Shown: positions 51,597-53,503 of the stretch, in pieces | Layout: every line of letters begins with the position of its first letter | How positions within the stretch are numbered: position 1 is the first letter of the stretch | Source of the DNA: CAYLLD01 sp964425135 | GTDB lineage: Bacteria; Pseudomonadota; Alphaproteobacteria; Rhodobacterales; Rhodobacteraceae | Assembly: GCA_964425135.1 (NCBI GenBank) | Contig: CAYRKW010000017.1 | Location: 1-53,503, forward strand | Length of the DNA: 53,503 bases | Reading direction: 5' to 3' | Made by a program: the position numbers and the translations under genes | The notes under the pieces: model-generated | What the model saw: the letters and a program-made list of their open reading frames with translations, nothing else | Database searches by the model: none | What the model was told of the DNA's origin: nothing

Positions 51597-53503
51597 TCAA
51601 TCTGCAACCGCGAGCAAACTGGCATTGCCGCCGGCGGCGGTGGTGTCAACGCAGATGTGACGCTCAATCTGGCAGCGATCCCCGAAATCCTCTTCGGTGA
51701 TCAACGGCACCAGGGCGCCATTTCGCGCGCCAAGTGCCGCGCGTGCTGCGCGCAATTGCGCGGTTTGCGCCCAATAGACTACCCCATCGAAACCGGTCAT
51801 TTCTGCCAGCAATGCCGGGTCGATCACGCCATTGACGTCGCCTTTTTCGGTCGCCTGCGGTGCGATCATCACTGCGGTGCTGCCATGCGCCCGGACGATC
51901 TCGCCTTGCCGTCTTGCCGCCTCAAGGGTTGGTCCCAGACATAGGAATATGCCGCGTCCGTAGTTGGATAGAAGGTTGGATTCGCCGGTTGGACCGGGAA
52001 GCTGGTTTTGGCTTAGAGCAAGGCGCGCCGGGGCCGGAGCGGCATCAATCGCGCGTTGCACATCGTTCAGCGAGACCGGCCTTCCTTCGGGGGTCTCAAG
52101 TTCGATCACCTCACCTTTGGTGAAGCGTTTCACGTACATCGGACCGCCCGCCTTTGGACCAGTGCCCGACAGGCCTTCACCGCCAAAAGGTTGAGAGCCG
52201 ACGATGGCACCGATCTGGTTGCGGTTGATGTAGATGTTTCCGACATTCAGCCGCGATGTGACCTGCTCGACGCGGTCATCAATGCGGGAGTGCATACCGA
52301 AGGTCAGTCCGTATCCGGTTGCGTTTATGTCGTCGATGATCTGGTCAAGCTCGGTCGATTTGAATGTCGCGACATGGAGGACCGGGCCAAATATCTCTTC
52401 TTTCATGTCTTTGATGCGGGACACCTGAAGCACCGTTGGCGGAACGAATGTGCCTTGGCTTGGAACCGAAAGTTGCTTGAGAACACGCCCTTGCTGCTTT
52501 GCAACGTCGATATATTCCATGATCGAGGCGCGCGCGGCGGCGTTGATGATCGGGCCGATGTCCGTGCGCAGGTTCCACGGGTCGCCCACAACCTGTTCGT
52601 CCAGTGCGCCGTACAGCATCTCAAGAAAACTGTCGGCGATGTCTTCTTGCACATAGAGCAACCGCAGGGCGGAACACCGCTGTCCGGCGGATTGGAATGC
52701 GGAGGCCAGAACGTCTTTGATGGCTTGCTCGGGCAGCGCGGTTGAATCGACGATCATCGCGTTCAGACCTCCGGTTTCGGCAATCAGCGGCGCTCCGGGG
52801 TCGATATCGTTGCTCATGGCCTGATTTATGGTGAGCGCGGTTGCGGTGGAGCCGGTGAAGCATACGCCTGCGATCCGCGGGTCCGATGTCAGTTTCGCGC
52901 CGACAACCGATCCTTTGCCCGGCGTCAATTGCAGGCAGGCAGCAGGCACACCTGCCTCGTGCAAAAGGCGCACGCCAAGCGTTGCAATGATCGCCGTTGG
53001 TTCGGCTGGTTTGGCAATGACACCGTTTCCGGCTGCCAAGGCGGCCGCGATTTGTCCGGTGAAAATCGCCAGTGGGAAGTTCCATGGCGAGATACAGGAG
53101 ATGATGCCGCGCGCGGGATTGTGTAACTCCAAGGCGCGCGCCGCATAATAGCGCAGAAAGTCGACCGCCTCGCGCAATTCGGCGATGGCGTCCATGGGGG
53201 TTTTGCCTGCCTCGCGGGTCAGGATTGCGAAGATTTTGCCAAAGTTCTCTTCGTAAAGATCGGCGGCTTTTGTCAGCACTTTGGCACGGGCGGCGGGATC
53301 GGTTTTCCATGGCTGCGCGGCGGCAAGAGCGGTTTCGATGTCCTGCGCCGACGCCTGCTGGACCTGCCCCAGTTTATCATCGGGATTGGCTGGGTTGATC
53401 ACGTCGAGCAGTCGATCGCCTGTCACCTCTCCAACGATCAGCGGGCCGGCGCGCCAGGTTTTTTGCAAGAACGGCCCACGCGCGCTTTCGATGCTCTCAA
53501 GGT
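51597..53503 (-). CDS. putA: Proline utilization protein PutA, C-terminal part (partial)
   Basis: The frame is open to the right edge, so the 5' part is outside the window. Visible are about 635 residues of delta-1-pyrroline-5-carboxylate dehydrogenase, which makes glutamate: ISCISPWNFPLAIF (NAD site), GFTGSTAT-like VCFTGSTATALT, catalytic Glu in IAETGGLNAM, catalytic Cys in SAGQRCSALR, and FGGEGLSGTGPKAGGP. The PutA-specific C-terminal domain follows, ending DTTAAGGNASLLAVAD. The upstream proline dehydrogenase domain is expected but not seen. It is convergent with argF. Confidence 0.94.
   Translation of the reverse strand, partial: LESIESARGPFLQKTWRAGPLIVGEVTGDRLLDVINPANPDDKLGQVQQASAQDIETALAAAQPWKTDPAARAKVLTKAADLYEENFGKIFAILTREAGKTPMDAIAELREAVDFLRYYAARALELHNPARGIISCISPWNFPLAIFTGQIAAALAAGNGVIAKPAEPTAIIATLGVRLLHEAGVPAACLQLTPGKGSVVGAKLTSDPRIAGVCFTGSTATALTINQAMSNDIDPGAPLIAETGGLNAMIVDSTALPEQAIKDVLASAFQSAGQRCSALRLLYVQEDIADSFLEMLYGALDEQVVGDPWNLRTDIGPIINAAARASIMEYIDVAKQQGRVLKQLSVPSQGTFVPPTVLQVSRIKDMKEEIFGPVLHVATFKSTELDQIIDDINATGYGLTFGMHSRIDDRVEQVTSRLNVGNIYINRNQIGAIVGSQPFGGEGLSGTGPKAGGPMYVKRFTKGEVIELETPEGRPVSLNDVQRAIDAAPAPARLALSQNQLPGPTGESNLLSNYGRGIFLCLGPTLEAARRQGEIVRAHGSTAVMIAPQATEKGDVNGVIDPALLAEMTGFDGVVYWAQTAQLRAARAALGARNGALVPLITEEDFGDRCQIERHICVDTTAAGGNASLLAVAD

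Overview
The window looks like a chromosomal stretch of a marine-type alphaproteobacterium of the Rhodobacteraceae (Roseobacter group). The evidence is a GcrA cell-cycle regulator, GC-rich coding sequence, a DUF6502/DUF5666 gene pair, BCCT and choline-sulfatase genes, and the style of the purine and homogentisate catabolic genes. This placement is an inference from gene families, not a measured phylogeny. Two runs of exactly 100 N (29489-29588 and 42980-43079) mark assembly gaps. I saw no tRNA, rRNA, CRISPR array or prophage.

Left edge (1-1170): the end of a LivH-type permease gene is cut by an IS3-family remnant. That remnant is cut in turn by an 849-bp IS6-family element, whose transposase is broken by a 41-bp insertion. 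Then come a fasciclin lipoprotein, the DUF6502/DUF5666 pair, an RbsD/FucU mutarotase and a cysteine-bearing RTX-repeat protein (1208-5184).

5181-12022 is the most unusual part. Four translationally coupled or tightly packed genes encode a REC protein with a zinc-ribbon output region resembling TackOD1, a processive-type family 2 glycosyltransferase, an HlyD/Alg44-like membrane-anchored protein and a multi-PAS histidine kinase. A single-domain response regulator and an Hpt protein are transcribed divergently. Together they look like a polysaccharide synthase core placed under a phosphorelay.

12027-15335 is a thiBPQ thiamine transporter behind a TPP riboswitch, with a visible hairpin that would hide the thiB ribosome-binding site. 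A BCCT transporter and a second two-component pair (double solute-binding-domain kinase plus response regulator) follow, up to 20025.

20279-31253 is mostly nitrogen and purine metabolism: an amidohydrolase coupled to a CobW metallochaperone, an Lrp-type ligand-binding protein, a SulP transporter, and a near-complete urate-to-glyoxylate route (puuD, uraH, puuE-uraD fusion, allE, allA and a purine permease). No allantoate amidohydrolase gene is visible. A ChrR-like cupin, choline sulfatase, threonine ammonia-lyase, hmgA-fahA and two small enzyme genes follow.

39564-53503 holds amino-acid metabolism: leuC, leuD, leuB (separated by a membrane protein, a nuclease, an epimerase and a LysR regulator), a DMT exporter, gcrA, argD-argF and the C-terminal part of putA, which runs off the window. 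Three precise copies of a 58-bp GTTAAC/ATGCAC element, three copies of a GC-rich hairpin repeat, and a roughly 140-bp repeat that ends at the second assembly gap lie between the genes.
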